Below are positions 63,993 through 64,000 of a DNA stretch of 64,000 bases, one piece after another (positions within the stretch are counted from its first letter, which is position 1; each line of letters begins with the position of its first letter). Below the pieces are notes generated by a model, which searched no databases, was not told the origin of the DNA, and was given only the letters and a program-made list of their open reading frames with translations. A program made the translations under genes and the position numbers. Source of the stretch: Amylostereum areolatum (Eukaryota; Basidiomycota; Agaricomycetes; Russulales; Stereaceae); NCBI GenBank assembly GCA_012932865.1, contig SAXG01000010.1, positions 620,001 through 684,000 of the forward strand. Direction: 5' to 3'.

Positions 63993-64000
63993 ACGTTGAT

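Overview
The window is nuclear DNA of a basidiomycete fungus, most likely an Agaricomycete. The genes are intron-dense, with introns of about 45-65 bp (GTRNG...YAG). Conserved genes read as fungal orthologues: ERG24, VNX1, DDB1, ORC2, a DCG1-type racemase and an epoxide hydrolase. The left part carries KDZ-transposase and lineage-specific genes of a kind seen in mushroom-forming fungi. The species cannot be named from sequence alone.

Layout. 1-0.74 kb: 3' end of a KDZ transposase gene. 0.8-19.1 kb: a block of lineage-specific genes. Three of them (A, 1636-10732 +; C, 15121-17136 -; D, 17361-19073 +) are divergent paralogues. They share two intron positions, an N-terminal Trp-rich region, a disordered linker and a coiled-coil-like tail; C and D also share a Zn2Cys6-like cysteine cluster with identical spacing. 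Gene A is interrupted by a nearly intact Ty3/gypsy chromovirus (element 1, 2752-9845) with 420-bp LTRs and a 5-bp target duplication. Genes B and B2 (11.4-14.9 kb, -) and a 71-codon gene (11037-11354 +) lie between. CACGTG boxes lie upstream of A, B and the C/D pair.

19.1-25.9 kb is gene-poor: a decayed DUF6570/Helitron-type coding relic, purine-biased low-complexity DNA, a 1.5-kb hAT-like non-autonomous transposon (23072-24573) and small tandem repeats. 25.9-38.5 kb is a housekeeping block: ERG24 (-), a conserved-looking hypothetical (+), VNX1 (+) and DDB1 (-). ERG24 and VNX1 contain apparent 1-nt frameshifts that look more like sequence errors than decay.

38.7-39.7 kb is a MULE-like element with 222-bp inverted repeats and a perfect 9-bp target duplication. 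40179-50432 is a second complete chromovirus (element 2) with 540-bp LTRs that look identical and a GGATG target duplication. Besides gag and pol it has about 3 kb of extra coding capacity between pol and its 3' LTR: a coiled coil, a second CCHC knuckle and a small predicted membrane protein. 52-57.3 kb returns to ordinary genes: a small hypothetical, ORC2, an Asp/hydantoin racemase family protein and an epoxide hydrolase. An intron-containing tRNA-Glu(CUC) follows. 57.7-61.8 kb has little I can support, and 61.9-64 kb is a long disordered hypothetical protein.

The most notable observations are the A/C/D family with shared promoter boxes and its disruption by element 1, the accessory ORFs of element 2, and two well-delimited non-autonomous DNA transposons.
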